Source of the DNA: Symsagittifera roscoffensis
Lineage: Eukaryota > Xenacoelomorpha > Acoela > Convolutidae
Direction: 5' to 3'
Length of the DNA stretch: 64,000 nt
Assembly: GCF_963678635.1 (NCBI RefSeq)
Contig: NC_087069.1
Span: forward strand, 27,578,303-27,642,302
Shown: one piece after another, positions 32,001-42,656 of the stretch
Numbering within the stretch: position 1 is the stretch's first letter
How the letters are laid out: every line of letters starts with the position of its first letter
Notes under the pieces: generated by a model
The model's database searches: none
What the model was told of the DNA's origin: nothing
The model's input: only the letters and a program-made list of their open reading frames with translations
Position numbers and translations under genes: made by a program

Positions 32001-35000
32001 ATTGGGGTTATGTGACATATAAACAAATTGAACAAACTAAACTACATAACTAACTAATATGTACAAAGTCGCTTAAATTGAGCATTGGTAAACTTACATA
32101 AAATGGGTAACCAATGGAAAAATCAGCTCTATAGAGTTACCCTGAATGAGTTTTGAAGTTTTAAAAGTTTTAAGATGTGGCGTTAAAAGTATCATGGAAA
32201 CTGTCCGCCTCCTTTCTTACTTCTGTATCTATGACTGAAGATATATCACTCCCGTCATCGTCCTGAGTTTCAGGTCTGACTTCTTCCAATGGAGAGGATA
32301 GTACCGCGATCTTTGGTGTCATGGATGAAGGAGTTGGCGAGGAACCTTGCGTAGTTTCCGCCACCAGTGTTGGATGGGGAAGTATGTCCTCGAGTGGCGT
32401 CAAGTAATCCGAAAGGGAAGCTGAGGAGAAGGTTGTCTGTAAACTTTTCGAGCCAGAAAAAGTTATCAGAGGTTTGTCGTCGGAACCCGCGATTTCGGTG
32501 GTCTGTGCTCCTAGGGTCACCTGGCCTCTGAAGCGCCTGTCTCCGTAAATTTAGGGGGGCCTGGAATTCTTCTATGTCGTGCTTCGATGCTTTTTGGGGT
32601 TTCTGTTGTGGGAGTCTCTATGATCTTTTCCGGAGGGCTTTCTATCCTAATTGGGTTGTCCTATGTGCCCGTTGGAGATGTAGTAATCTTCTGAGTGTTG
32701 ATTTCACTCGCTAAGGTACGTCCTGACTGATCTAAATCACTATCAATATTAGAAGTCGGAGTATGATTTTCAATTTCCGAGTCATTACCCAAATAGTCAT
32801 CGATGATTTTGTCCCAATGGTCTAAATCTAGCGAAGAATCTAATTCAGAATACGCGAATTTTGAACCTTTGAAACTCGGGTTTTCATTCGCCTCCTTTTC
32901 ATCGCCTTTTCTACTGTTGGCTTGTAGCTCGTCAATGGGCCTGCTTTGTTCGAGTCTGGCCTCTTCAATGGTGAAATTCTCCTCAGTTTCCCTGCTAAAT
33001 CATAACTATTATTTATCGAGTTCGGAACTGCTGAAAATTTACTGGGAGCCAACGTTTGTTTTTTTAAAAAGCTAAATCGGATTTTCTGAGCATATGTCCA
33101 TTGCCTAGTGTAACCGTATGGGTTGTATCCGACAGTAATTTCCACCAAGGGGTTTAAAATAAGGTTTGCCTTCCCTTCTGTTAATTGTCTTCCTAAACAA
33201 GAAACATCCTCTGCTAAATGGGTTAGATAGTGGGGCTCGTTCAAGGTTTCTGTCAAGTTTGTCAGATGGGTCGCTCTCGTACCCCCTTTTGTCTGCCACT
33301 GCGTTCTCCAGATAGCCGTGTTCGAATAATGTGTCATTTGCTCCCCAGTCTTGAGCTCTATCCCTTGACGTTATTGACTTCCCTTTATCTAAATTAATCG
33401 CGTGTGAGACCAGAGATTTCCAAAAAATGTTAGGCGATCTATTAAAGTGCTTCGAAAAGAGGGAGCATCCAATGGATGATTGTTTCGTTGAGCGAAATCT
33501 CCAAATGATTTTATCAATTGCCGTGTTTAAAGATGGTTTTGGTTCGTTAAACGACATTGCCAAGAGTTTTGCTTTGACTGTGAAGGTGAGTCGTTCGACG
33601 ACTCCATTGGATCTGTGATCCCCGACCGTACATAAAATTAAGTTAATGTTGTTCTACTCACAGAAGTTTCTAAAATCGTTCGAAATAAAACATGACCCGT
33701 GGTCGACCCTGATAGACTTCGGAAATCCATGAAAGTGACAATAATCTGACATAAATGATAAAATGGAAGCAGCTGAAGTGTTGTTCACCACCTTTGCTGA
33801 CGGAAACGTTGAGAAAGAGTCGATGCATATCAATAGATATTTTGAGCTGCCCCAGTTATTGTCCAACGGACCGGCAAAGTCTAAGTCTACGTCTTCATTT
33901 GGTTCAGATAGGATTGATAATTTCTCCGTATTGCTCGTATCCAAAATCACTTTTAAATTCTTACCCGCCTTGATACACTGGGTGCAGTTTTTCCCATGGT
34001 AGTAAATCTCTCTGTATAAATGTGGCCATCAGATGTTTTCTGCCAGAGAATACATTCCGAACTGTCCTGGGTGGGTTTCATGGAGTAGCGACAAGAATAG
34101 CGACCTCAGGGCTGCTGGCACTATCAGTTTGTTGTTGTTGTTGAATAACAATCCTTCTTTCACGTGGATGTTTCTTTGAAAGTTCTTAAGGTAAGCTCCA
34201 AATCTTTCCAAAGTTCTGCCTTCTTCTACTGCCTTCTTCACATCCATGAGAAATTTGTCCTCGTCTGTCATGAGTCTAATTAATTTGTTCGAGCAATGTT
34301 CGGTGAAGGATAATGGCGTGTCTGGTATCTTCAGATCTCCCTTGTATTTAGCGAGTAGTTTTTTATGGATATCTGACATTATGTCGTTTTTGAAGTTCAA
34401 AGTGATTCCTTTGTTTTCCGCCCTAAGGGAAATTTATAACGAATTTACAGACGTGAGAAATTCTACAAATATTTTTTTGCTTTCGAAGTTTAGGGACTGA
34501 ATAACTGATAAAAAAGACTGTGAATGAAAAAATAAATAAGTTTTGTCTGAAAGATGGAGGTAATTAAAATCAAATTTTGAAAGGTTTAATGGGTTGCAAC
34601 AACTTGTACAGGGATCTGAACGCGAGTGATTGGAATTACAAATTCTAATTGTGTCGTTGACGTAAGTAGGAATATTCGAGAAGATCGACCGTTGGATGTA
34701 TAGCGTTAATTCTTTCTTTTCCGCCCATTGAAGTATTGCAATCCAAGTTACTAATAGTATTTACATCCACTGGATTGTAGAATTCGTTCTTTGTACAATT
34801 ATTCTTTTTACAATCAATATTTACAGAGAGGTTATCTAAAATCTTTTTAACTGCTGCTACTACAAATTCGTTATCGTAGTGTGAGGTTGGGAGGGTTTTT
34901 CCTGCAGGTAATCTCGACAATAAATCTGTAAATACCATGTTTTTCCTGGTATGTGTTTGATTTTGAAGTTAATGAGTAAAATTCGATTTACCCAACGGGT

Positions 35001-38000
35001 CAGTCTGCTGTGCATAGTTTTGTTACTTTGACATGCGTTTAAGGCTGAAAACAATGCATTGTGGTCCGTTACAGTTTCAAACTCAGCGCCATACAAGTAG
35101 TTTTTAAAATGCTCTGTAGCCTAGACCACTCCAAATAATTCTAATTCGTTTGTAGAACATTTGCTTAGTTTCACAATATGCCCCTCTTTTTCCATTCTAT
35201 TTAATTCCACCTCTACACTATCTAGTAAATGCAGAGCAACTCTTCTGCTTTTGGTTTGGATAGATTTGAATGGGGAATGGAAATGAGTTATTTTTCTGTC
35301 CAATGGTATTTTCCCTACTCTATTAAATAGTCCTTTGTAATTATGATACAGATTAAGAATTGTGTCTGAATGATTGTTTGACTTACACAAATCTGAGAGG
35401 GTTACGTTGTTGACGGGTAGTAGTGGTTGTCGTTGGACTATTTCGATTCCTATTCGTGGTAAATTATCGTTTCCCAAAATGTTCCTCTCATGTCCAGTGG
35501 TGATAAAAAAACCATTGGATTGTATTCTAACTACAATTTTCCCGATGATGTGAATTGAATCGTTGGTAAAGCCACAGTATAATTCACGAGTCTTCTTGTC
35601 TACTGGGTGGATTTTCAAATGTTGGTTTATCAACTTCAGTTCATGCAGGACGTTTTGCTTTAGGAAGCTTACTGGGCTCGCTGAATCTACTGGAATGTTC
35701 AGGTTAACTATCGCGTCGACTCAAAGTCCGATGTTAACCAGTTTCTTCCATACCATTGTTGTCGTAGATGGTTCTGATGTTAAAAACGGAAAAGTCGTCG
35801 TTGTCGCTGATCCCTTCTACTGTCCACGCGTTAATCACGCCACAAAAAACTTCTTCAACTTTTGCTTGAGGATCTTCTGGGGAATGTGAACAATTCTGAC
35901 TATTTACAACTTCTTCTACAGTATTTACAGCAGGTTTTCTTCCTTTCGATTTGCACAGTCTTCCGAAATGTCCTTTATATTCACAAATATTACAGAAAAT
36001 TTCCTTCGCCGGACACACATTCAGGTGACCCTTGGTAAACGCATTCCCGCATTTCAAACAAGTATTAGATCTTTCTATGTTCAAACTTGGTTCCTTTTTT
36101 ACATTATTAAAAATTTTGTACACTCTGCCGCTACTTCCTGTCGTGTTGAATGATCTAGTCATGTTTGTTAGCTTCAGATGGTTGTAGTAGCCTTTTTCGT
36201 CGATGATGGCTTGGTGGAGTGCATCCACTGGAATAAGAATTTCCGAAAGTAGTCTTCGTTGTAACTCACAGTTTTCATGTTAGAATTAAATACATCTCTT
36301 ATCCACTCCTGTTAAGCATTGATTCCATTTTCGCATGATTTTGCTAAGTCTGATAGTGCGCCCCAAAATTGTTCATAGGATTCCCTGTCCTTTTGCTTTC
36401 TGCTTAGCAATTTGTATCGTTCAAACGTAATATTTGTCGGTTTGTTAAAAACAGCTTCCATTAGTTCGAAAAAATCTTTGAAATATATTCCTAGGACTTT
36501 ATCCCTTGGGTGTTTTTGAGCAAAAATTCTTTTTGCTTCCGCTCCTAGGGCCAAATATAAAATTGATCTTAATTTTTTGTCGGCCTCATATCTCCTCATG
36601 CCTCTGAATTTTCGTTTCTCTTCTGCTAATCTTTTATCTTCCGCGTGTTCGTAAACTCGCATGGTCTTTTTATTTCTGGCCTCCCTGGCTTTCCTCTGTG
36701 GATCAGTTTCTGACTCCTGGGCGCCTTCTAGGATAGGTATAGTAGTCTCTAGTTCCAATGGTTCCTTTAGATTATCTATATCTAAATTCTCTTTAGCAAT
36801 GATAGCCAGATGAAATTGGCCTATCCAGTTGTTCCATTGGGTGGGTGGTTCTATCGTGTGATTTGGCCAAAAGGCGGGGATTCCCCACAGATTCGAATCA
36901 GTTGTTGACTGCGCCATAATAAAAGTATGCAAATACCACTTGTAACTATTCTACCTATCTAAGTTAAAAAGGAATAAAATAGAGTGTTAAATTAAAACTG
37001 ACCGATGTCTTAAAAGAGCAACTAGTGACGCGAAGTCTACTGGACTTCGTAGAGTAGACATTAACTGGTGTTTGATTAACACAAAGAGGACAAGGTTAAA
37101 ACATACTAAAATACTAAATACAACACTGATACACGAGCAGTCTTGTTGGGGTTTAAAATTTGTCAATTTAGCCGATATGGGATATATTTCGAGCTAATTA
37201 CATTCAGAGACGTTTTGGTTTGAGAACTGCTGAGTTGGCCAATTTGTATAAATTAAAAGGAATGAAATGCGTTCTCATAGCACATGTACTGGGTTGTTCT
37301 GACTGCATTCGAAGGTCTTTGGATACGTGTTCACTTTAAGCAAAATGATTTAAATTTTATTTTTGTTTCAAAAGAAGAATGAAATTGTGAAACCACACGC
37401 TATATAAAGTACGAAGTGATACAACTTTGTCGGTAGAAAGAAAGCCACCAAGAGCAAAATTTCGGAGCAAAAGTCGGAACAAAATTTTTTCATGCTTAGA
37501 AAGTTACATAAAAATTGACTGAAGTTAAGCAGTAGACATTGCTTACCTTGTAGATGTCATCAATTGCTGATCTACAACATTCAATGTATTGTTGTTTTGC
37601 AAGTTTCCTGTCTGTTGTTGTAAAGTTCCAGTCTTCAAACCCCAGAGCCAGAATAAAGTTTACGTAAATCTTCAGTAATCCTGAGTATACAATTTTGTCT
37701 GTGGTTTGTTTGAGATACAATGAATTGATTTGAATTGCACAGCTCTCGTTATTAACAAGGTTTGAAATGGATAGATAGGGAACGTTGAATAATTTTCTGG
37801 GCTCCTCGGAACATTTGACTAAAAATGAAAAAGTGAAAAAAAAAAAGAAAAATAGTTTATCAAAGAAAGAGAAAGTTTTGTTTTTGATATAACCAATTGG
37901 TGTTTTGAGATTTCCTAAAAAATCTAATTGATTTCTGCTTAAAAAGAAAAAAATGGTACTGCTGACAATTTTTTGGCTCTTCTGAAGTTTTGATTTTTAA

Positions 38001-41000
38001 AGACCGCGATACTAGGCTCGCTTTCTACCTCATATAAACCATATATTGGGGCCAAATCCTCTTTCAGAAAATTTTGTTGTTGCTTTGCCTAAGCTGCTCG
38101 TCGTAATAAAGTACCAAAAGGGGATCTTTTGGGTGGTGAGAGGGTAGAATACCTGAGGAATTGGGCGGCAATCTCCCTTTCACTTTTGTGCGCTAGAGTA
38201 ACCTCAAGGGAAATTTTTTGCAAAATCACAAAGTTTTGATTTTTTCTACTGCTCTTGAACCTTCGACCAACAAAATCAATTTTGCGCGACCAAACGATTA
38301 TTTTTAGTGAAGGCTAACCTCGAAAAATTTGTGTATAATTGCAAGATATATTTCTGTTCTCAAAATTTTTTGCTCATTTTGAGGTAAATTTGCATCTTCA
38401 ACGGCAACAAAAAAACTCTGGGAAGAATTTTAGAGTTTTCAGGCAGTTTGCTGCCAGTGTTTTTAATATTTTAGGTCGAAAAAGTAAATCGCAAACATCC
38501 CAGCTAAAGTTTTTTTACAGAAATTTTCCGCTGTTTTTTTTCAGTCTTGTCAGATTGAATTTTGTTATTTTGCGAATTGATTTGGTGCTTTTAGGAACTC
38601 GTTTCTGGGAACGTGTTCTTATTTTTGATACAATACGAGATGCAAAATTTTCCTTCCAATTCTGTGCGAGGGGGAAGATGTCCAAAAAAAACCTTTTCAA
38701 GCAATTTCTTGAAACAAAAACAATTTGGTAGACAAGCATAATTTAATTGGTAGACAATCAGATGTTAAATGACTGGCAGAAAATGGGAAGAAAGCAGCGT
38801 CAAACTGGGCTGAACAGTTTCCAAAACTACTTTGGTTACGGTGAATAATCAACACAAAGTTGATTTACATCTTTTGTTTTTTTTTCAATCGTATGCTTAA
38901 TCAAATTAGCAAAACTGCTCGTATCAAAGAAGAACCCATATTCTTCCAATTAACCTATGGCACTGATTAAAAGCTTTTAGGTTTAAAAATATTGATCAAT
39001 GCGCAAAACAATTGAAAAAGTGTTGCTTTTTAAATATTTTCTACCTATTTTTTAACTTAATTTTGGTCCCCACATGCTTTGTTTAATTGAGAGTGAGATT
39101 TTTTCTGTGATGATAATTTTTCAGTATAGTTTTCAAAAGAAAAAAAAAGCTTCAATCTAATCCGCAGTGATCGAAGTTGGCGCCAGCGCTCTTTTTGCAC
39201 GAAATCTTTTGACTGATTAATATCTCTATCATTTTGAATAATTTATATCAAAGTAACATTAAAATCAAGCCTCGGAACAATATTTAAACAATGAAAGCTA
39301 TGAAAATAACTATCTTTATTCTTTTTAGTCAGTTTTTTAACTTCAAACCTTATTGGTAAACACAAATCAACGTCTGAGATGCGTCACATAATATCATAAA
39401 AACTCGTAAATCTATCCCGCACCAAGCGCCCATGGATTCTAATTGATTATAATTGATTCCAGATGCAAAAATAGTTAATTATAATCCATTAAAGATGTAA
39501 AATTCAGACCACACAAATGATTTATATTGCCATTATAATCGTTATTTTTGAAAAAAAAAGTCCAATATAATCCATTATAATCCAATAATTTTGGCAAGGA
39601 AAACTTTTTTTTTTAAAATAAAATTTCACGATAATCCAATATAATTGATTATAATCCATTTTATTTCAAGAACTAACTTCGATTATTTTGCAGTAATTTT
39701 GCAAATTTTGCAAGAAATTTGCAAAATGTATGCCATGTCATTTGTAAATGCCATGTCTCAACGTCACCCCCTCAAGTTTTTTATAACCTCCTCCCCAACT
39801 AAAGAGAGGAAGGGTAAATAGGGGGAGACTGGAATGTGAAATGTAGCATTTTATGAAACTTACCTAGCAATTAACAGGAAATGAGATAGTTTTGAAAAAA
39901 GATGCAAAATTCATGAATAACATCTAGAAAAAATCGAAAAAATTTTAATCGATTATAATCGATTACATTGGCATAAAAATGTAACGATTTTAACTCATTT
40001 TTAATGGATTGCAATCAATTATAATGGCTTAGATTGACATAAAAAATCTTAGGGTTATGATCTGTTTTTAATGGATTATGATCGATTATTTTCTAATCTT
40101 ATAGATACTGACCATATTATGACAATATAATCGATTATGATCCTTGAGTGCTCGGTGCGAGATTATATTTCAGAATCTATTTTCATCGAAAAAATAGTTA
40201 TTTTAATTACAATTGTTTTTATCTCATTAGTTTTTCTTAACGCTTTTCCCCTCCCCCAACTGGCATTAGCACTAATTTTATAGAGTAATTAGGGCTTTTA
40301 CAAGGTTATGTATGACATCCAAATATGTTTGGCATGGTCTAGTTCTTCAACATGCCGCTATTTTTCTTCTTTTAACTTCTCTGCAAAACTTTTAGAATCT
40401 TTGTAGCAAACAAGATTGCAAGCACTCTTTGAAAAAACATTAAAAGATGTCTTGCAAAAAGTGGAATTTTTCAAAATAAAACATGAATATTTTAATCTGA
40501 AAATGAAACAAATAAGAGTTTAATCAAATTTAAAGCTTAAGAAATGAACAAACTGCTGTATTCTTACCTCGATTAGGTTCTTTGTTTTGATTGATTGTAA
40601 AAAAAACTATCAACCAACTTTGCAGCCGCTTTTTTTTTGTTTTTGAGACCAAAAATTATTTTATTGTCTTTTTTTTTCAATTACTGTTCACTGCACAAAG
40701 CTACAGCATGGGTATTTTAGTTTTGTGTACAAGACGTAACAATGGCAAATTGAATAATTTGATTACGCAAAACCGTCGCATTTTAATGATTTGGGTTAAA
40801 TGAGTTCTTCAGTCACTTGTTTTTCCGAACATAATTGAGTGATCGAGAAGTAATTATGGCAGAGCGTGAAATTTTCCGAAACGAGGCGGCGGATTAAATG
40901 AAATATCCCGTTAAAACCTTTTGAGTCAATTTTCATATTACTAAATGAAACTAATTAAATTTAGAAAGAAACCATTTTATCGCAGGTACCCGGGTTGACC

Positions 41001-42627
41001 TCCATACACAAAAAATATCATACAGTTTCATACCAAAATAGCTTGTCATATAATTTTGTTGAAAAACTGTTTATCATACAATCCCAAACAATGAGTGTTA
41101 GGAAATGTTTATCAAACCATTTTCATGCACGAAAATTGTATGCAAAAACAGTCTTTTGTTATAGTGCTGGAAACGAAGAAAAACAATTACGAGGCCACTA
41201 GATAGGCGCAAAGCTACAGCATGGGGTATTTTGGTTTTGGGTACAAGACGTAACAATGGCAAATTGAATAACTTGATTACGCAAAACCGTCGCACTTTAA
41301 TCATTTGGGTTAAATGAGTTCTTCAGTCACTTGTTTTTCCGAACATTATTGAATGATCGAGATGTAACTATGGCAGAGCGTGAAATTTTCCGAAAAGAGG
41401 CGGCGGATCAAATGAAATATCCCGTTAAAACCTTTTGAGTCAATGTTCATATTACTAAATGAAACTAATTAAATTTAGAAAGAAACCATTTTATCGCAGG
41501 TACCCGGGTTGACCTCCATACACAAAAAATATCATACAGTTTCATACCAAAATAGCTTGTCATATAATTTTGTTGAAAAACTGTTTATCATACAATCCCA
41601 AACAATGAGTGTTAGGAAATGTTTATCAAACCATTTTCATGCACGAAAATTGTATGCAAAAACAGTCTTTTGTTATTGTGCTGGAAACGAAGAAAGACAA
41701 TTACGAGGCCAAACTGTTCACTAGATAGGCGCACAATTTTGTGTCTGTATGTTCCTGGATTCCAGTGAAAAATCTGTAAACATATTACAATTTTGTCGTA
41801 ACGATCAAAGAAAACGAAAGAACAAAAGAAGAAGAAAGGGAGCGTCCTTGTTGCAGAATTCCAAAATCCTTGCTTAAAATTCACAAAACGCACAGTTTGG
41901 CCTTGTCATGGTTTCAGGTTTTTGTGGAAAATTTTACTGAACAATTTATGCTCAAACAAACAGTTTCGAAAAAAAATGATAAGATAATATTTACTTCATC
42001 AGAAATGATCTCACTTTTAACAACCAGGTCTTTTGAAGTAAATGTTTGTAGCCATATACGAACTACGTTTTCAATTTATTATCCTTGGTGGATTCTAATA
42101 CATCAATTCTCTTGGCGAACCTTCAAATGCCTGTGCAATTCTTACCACTTAAGCTATAGTTTTTTGATGCAAAAGAGAAGACCTGGGGTCTTGTGGTATC
42201 CTATATAACATATACCGAAGCAAAAATCAATTTTTTTAAGGAAAAAAGGCTTATCCTACAATTGTTATAAACAGATTAATGGGCATCATACAATTTCAAT
42301 TTAAGGTTAAAATTTTTACTGTAAAGATTTCTTGTATTTTTATTTAAAAATGAAAATGAACAAATTTGTAGACACACATTTTTATACATTTTAAAAATTT
42401 ATGGAAACTTTTTCGGTCAAAACATGTAAAATGTATGAAAGCAAAAAAAAGAGAAAAGACTTACAATAGCTGGCATTTGTTCCGTATTTGGAATAGTGAA
42501 CTATAGCTCGAGTTTCTATAACCAACGCTGCTGTCACGTTTTTTGTTTCTGTTGTTGTTATAGTGTCGGTTGTAGTGGTAGTGAAACTTGCTATACCCAA
42601 AACCAATAAAATGAGGCTGAACTCCAT
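29075..42627 (-). CDS. Probable multi-exon gene for a small secreted protein
   Basis: Predicted exons on the minus strand: 42465-42627 (start, signal peptide), 37547-37818, a tentative 31216-31273, 29238-29546 and a terminal exon from 29179 with stop 29175-29177. Every border has GT/AG and the intron phases agree (1, 0, 1, 1). The N-terminus MEFSLILLVLGIASF is a signal peptide, followed by a Thr-rich stretch. The second exon has a C-C pair (YIECCRSAIDDIYK) and the fourth has SSGENCVAQYQFVSKG, suggesting disulphide bonds. The product would be about 270 residues. Introns contain a Gypsy element and other repeats. The family is not recognised; extra exons may be missing. Confidence 0.45.
29093..29098 (-). 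terminator. AATAAA polyadenylation signal
   Basis: On the minus strand AATAAA lies about 77 bp after the predicted stop codon (29175-29177) of the last exon, where a 3' end is expected. Confidence 0.5.
29238..29546 (-). CDS. Exon of the secreted-protein gene (third or fourth coding exon)
   Basis: The acceptor is TTTTTCTCTAG and the donor GTAAGT. The coding sequence of 309 nt starts in phase 1 and ends in phase 1. It reads YLDDHKGFKVTCSALDYFFK, then VVLDSSGENCVAQYQFVSKG and LQNG-like helical segments to IKIEYLE. The composition and strong splice sites make this a convincing host exon. The next acceptor (TTTTTGCAG at 29180) gives one Arg and then TAG. Confidence 0.55.
30080..31540. repeat. Tandem array of diverged ~480-bp units
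   Basis: Three or so related units share GGGGTTTAAAAATTGCC, GAGCGTAACGC, GCGTGGCGAGTTATC and a closing hairpin CAGGGC...GCCCTG near 30587, 31082 and 31528. Similar but shorter matches lie near 28.7, 37.15 and 42.9 kb, so the family is also dispersed. Units differ by many substitutions. Just downstream (higher coordinate) the Gypsy 2 element begins. Confidence 0.55.
31216..31273 (-). CDS. Tentative 58-bp exon of the secreted-protein gene inside the tandem array
   Basis: A GTGCAG acceptor and an AGAG/GTAAG donor enclose an open 58-nt segment that reads MANLANFKPPEFHKKVIR. Its phase (starts 0, ends 1) is exactly what is needed between the neighbouring exons at 37547 and 29546. The equivalent segments in the other repeat units are interrupted. 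Because it lies in a repeat, it could be chance or an exonised repeat. Confidence 0.25.
31542..31751 (-). repeat. 3' LTR of Gypsy element 2
   Basis: About 210 bp, the direct repeat of 36918-37125. On the minus strand it starts TGTTGTGATTTAG and ends near CTTTTATT. It is flanked outside by CTGA (31538-31541). Confidence 0.85.
32170..32520 (-). pseudogene. C-terminal tail of Gypsy 2 polyprotein
   Basis: A 116-codon minus-strand open piece, rich in Ser, Thr, Pro and acidic residues, lies between integrase and the 3' LTR. Such low-complexity tails are common after Gypsy integrases. No domain was recognised; upstream pieces in other frames (32570-32830) look like the same tail with breaks. Confidence 0.4.
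33105..34400 (-). pseudogene. Integrase of Gypsy element 2
   Basis: The H2C2 region appears at about 34100-34029 (LLHETHPGQFGMYSLAENI) and the core from 33950. The catalytic D-D-E residues are visible in DLDFAGP, RVDHGSCF and SNGVVERLTF. An in-frame TAG at 33654-33656 separates the second Asp from the Glu, and there are frame changes between the H2C2 region and the core. The C-terminal part continues past 33105 with KPYFKPLGG. Confidence 0.7.
34645..35096 (-). pseudogene. RNase H end of Gypsy 2 pol
   Basis: The segment reads AEFETVTDHNALFSALN and HSRLTRWVNRILLINFKIKH, the end of the reverse transcriptase/RNase H unit (TDH-x-x-L and R-x-x-RW, then the F-x-I-x-x-x-PGK segment). A frame change near 34930 follows, after which LLSRLPAGKTLP continues the usual linker. 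Confidence 0.65.
35121..35730 (-). pseudogene. Aspartic protease and start of reverse transcriptase of Gypsy 2 (internal deletion)
   Basis: Upstream of the longest frame the protease active site appears as VDSASPVSFL (DSA type), followed by LPRIGIEI. The reverse transcriptase begins with RRVALHLLDSVEVELNRMEK and EGHIVKLSKC, then jumps to STNELELFGVV, which belongs to the end of the domain just before RNase H. The fingers and palm, including the catalytic Asp residues, are absent. A TAG interrupts the frame between GVV and ATEHFK. Confidence 0.65.
35734..36228 (-). pseudogene. Nucleocapsid (zinc-knuckle) part of Gypsy 2 gag
   Basis: A 164-codon open piece. It contains CLKCGNAFTKGHLNVCP and CNICEYKGHFGRLC, two CCHC zinc knuckles expected to bind the element's RNA. 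The rest is acidic and leads towards the protease region. It is joined to the upstream gag by a frame change near 36280. Confidence 0.65.
36312..36932 (-). pseudogene. Gag (capsid part) of Gypsy element 2
   Basis: The likely start is the ATG at 36917-36915 (MAQSTTDSNLWGIPAFWP), which lies directly after the LTR, overlapping the expected primer-binding site TGGCGCAGTC; an earlier ATG lies in the LTR. The coding piece of about 200 residues is helical and charged, with LYLALGAEAKRIFAQKHP and TFERYKLLSRKQKDRESYEQ, the usual capsid pattern of this Gypsy group. It ends at a stop after GINA, followed in another frame by the expected WIRDVF segment. Confidence 0.65.
36918..37125 (-). repeat. 5' LTR of Gypsy element 2
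   Basis: Matches 31542-31751 over its whole length with moderate divergence. On the minus strand it begins TGTTGTATTTAG. The outer flank is CTGA (37126-37129); the inner flank is TGGCGCAGTC, a plausible primer-binding site. Confidence 0.85.
37547..37818 (-). CDS. Exon of the secreted-protein gene (second coding exon)
   Basis: The acceptor follows a long pyrimidine tract (CTTTTTCATTTTTAG) and the donor is AAG/GTAAGC. The 272-nt exon starts in phase 1 and ends in phase 0. It has no stop and reads LFNVPYLSISNLVNNESC, ILALGFEDWNFTTTDRKLAK and QQYIECCRSAIDDIYK. The leading two bases complete the codon left by the first exon. It is one of the strongest exon candidates in the window. Confidence 0.55.
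37819..40690. other. Intron-like non-coding stretch with ATTATAATCGATTA motif cluster
   Basis: No supported gene; the 130-codon plus-strand frame at 38339-38731 shows no recognisable motif and may be accidental. Between about 39430 and 40150 short variants of ATTATAATC(C/G)ATT occur many times on both strands, giving a cluster of near-palindromic AT-rich boxes. Confidence 0.35.
40694..41713. repeat. 514-bp tandem duplication (two copies)
   Basis: The unit starting at about 40694 (GCACAAAGCTACAGCATGG) is repeated at about 41208 with few differences; for example an open frame beginning MTSIHKKYHTVSYQN occurs at both 40995 and 41509. Copy 1 ends inside the beginning of a SINE-like head (CACTAGATAGGCGCA), while copy 2 runs on into the full head. 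Short shared GCACAA/GCGCAA sequence at the joints suggests unequal exchange through microhomology. It includes the CCCGGGTTGACC dispersed repeat. Confidence 0.85.
41700..41860 (+). repeat. tRNA-derived SINE-like repeat, copy 2
   Basis: Starts ACGAGGCCAAACTGTTCACT, with TTCACTAGATAGGCG and GTTCCTGGATTCC boxes and the same purine-rich body as copy 1 at 15.6 kb (AACGAAAGAACAAAAGAAGAA). Diverged from copy 1 at many positions. Confidence 0.45.
42465..42627 (-). CDS. First coding exon (signal peptide) of the secreted-protein gene
   Basis: The 163-nt exon starts with ATG directly after a TGTTTTTTAG acceptor, so a non-coding first exon or a trans-spliced leader is likely. It encodes MEFSLILLVLGIASFTTTTT, a short signal peptide, followed by a Thr-rich segment with possible N-glycosylation (NVT, NAS). 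The donor is TATT/GTAAGT, phase 1, which fits the acceptor phase at 37818. Confidence 0.5.
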
Positions 42628-42656
42628 CTAAAAAACATAAAATTTGCCGCTTTAGC

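Larger units (their letters stand above)
31542..37125 (-). mobile_element. Gypsy-like LTR retrotransposon 2 with CTGA target duplication
   Basis: LTRs of about 210 bp bound a 5.6-kb element on the minus strand, with CTGA at both outer edges (31538-31541 and 37126-37129). The internal order is gag, zinc knuckles, aspartic protease, truncated reverse transcriptase, RNase H end, integrase. Most of the reverse transcriptase, including the YxDD region, is missing, and several in-frame stops are present, so it is non-autonomous. The clean target duplication and similar LTRs suggest it is younger than element 1. It sits in an intron of the predicted secreted-protein gene in the same orientation. Confidence 0.85.

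Noticed and set aside
38339-38731. 130-codon plus-strand ORF as a gene
   Set aside because: Phe/Arg/Lys-rich product with no motif, overlapped by a 74-codon frame on the other strand; probably accidental.
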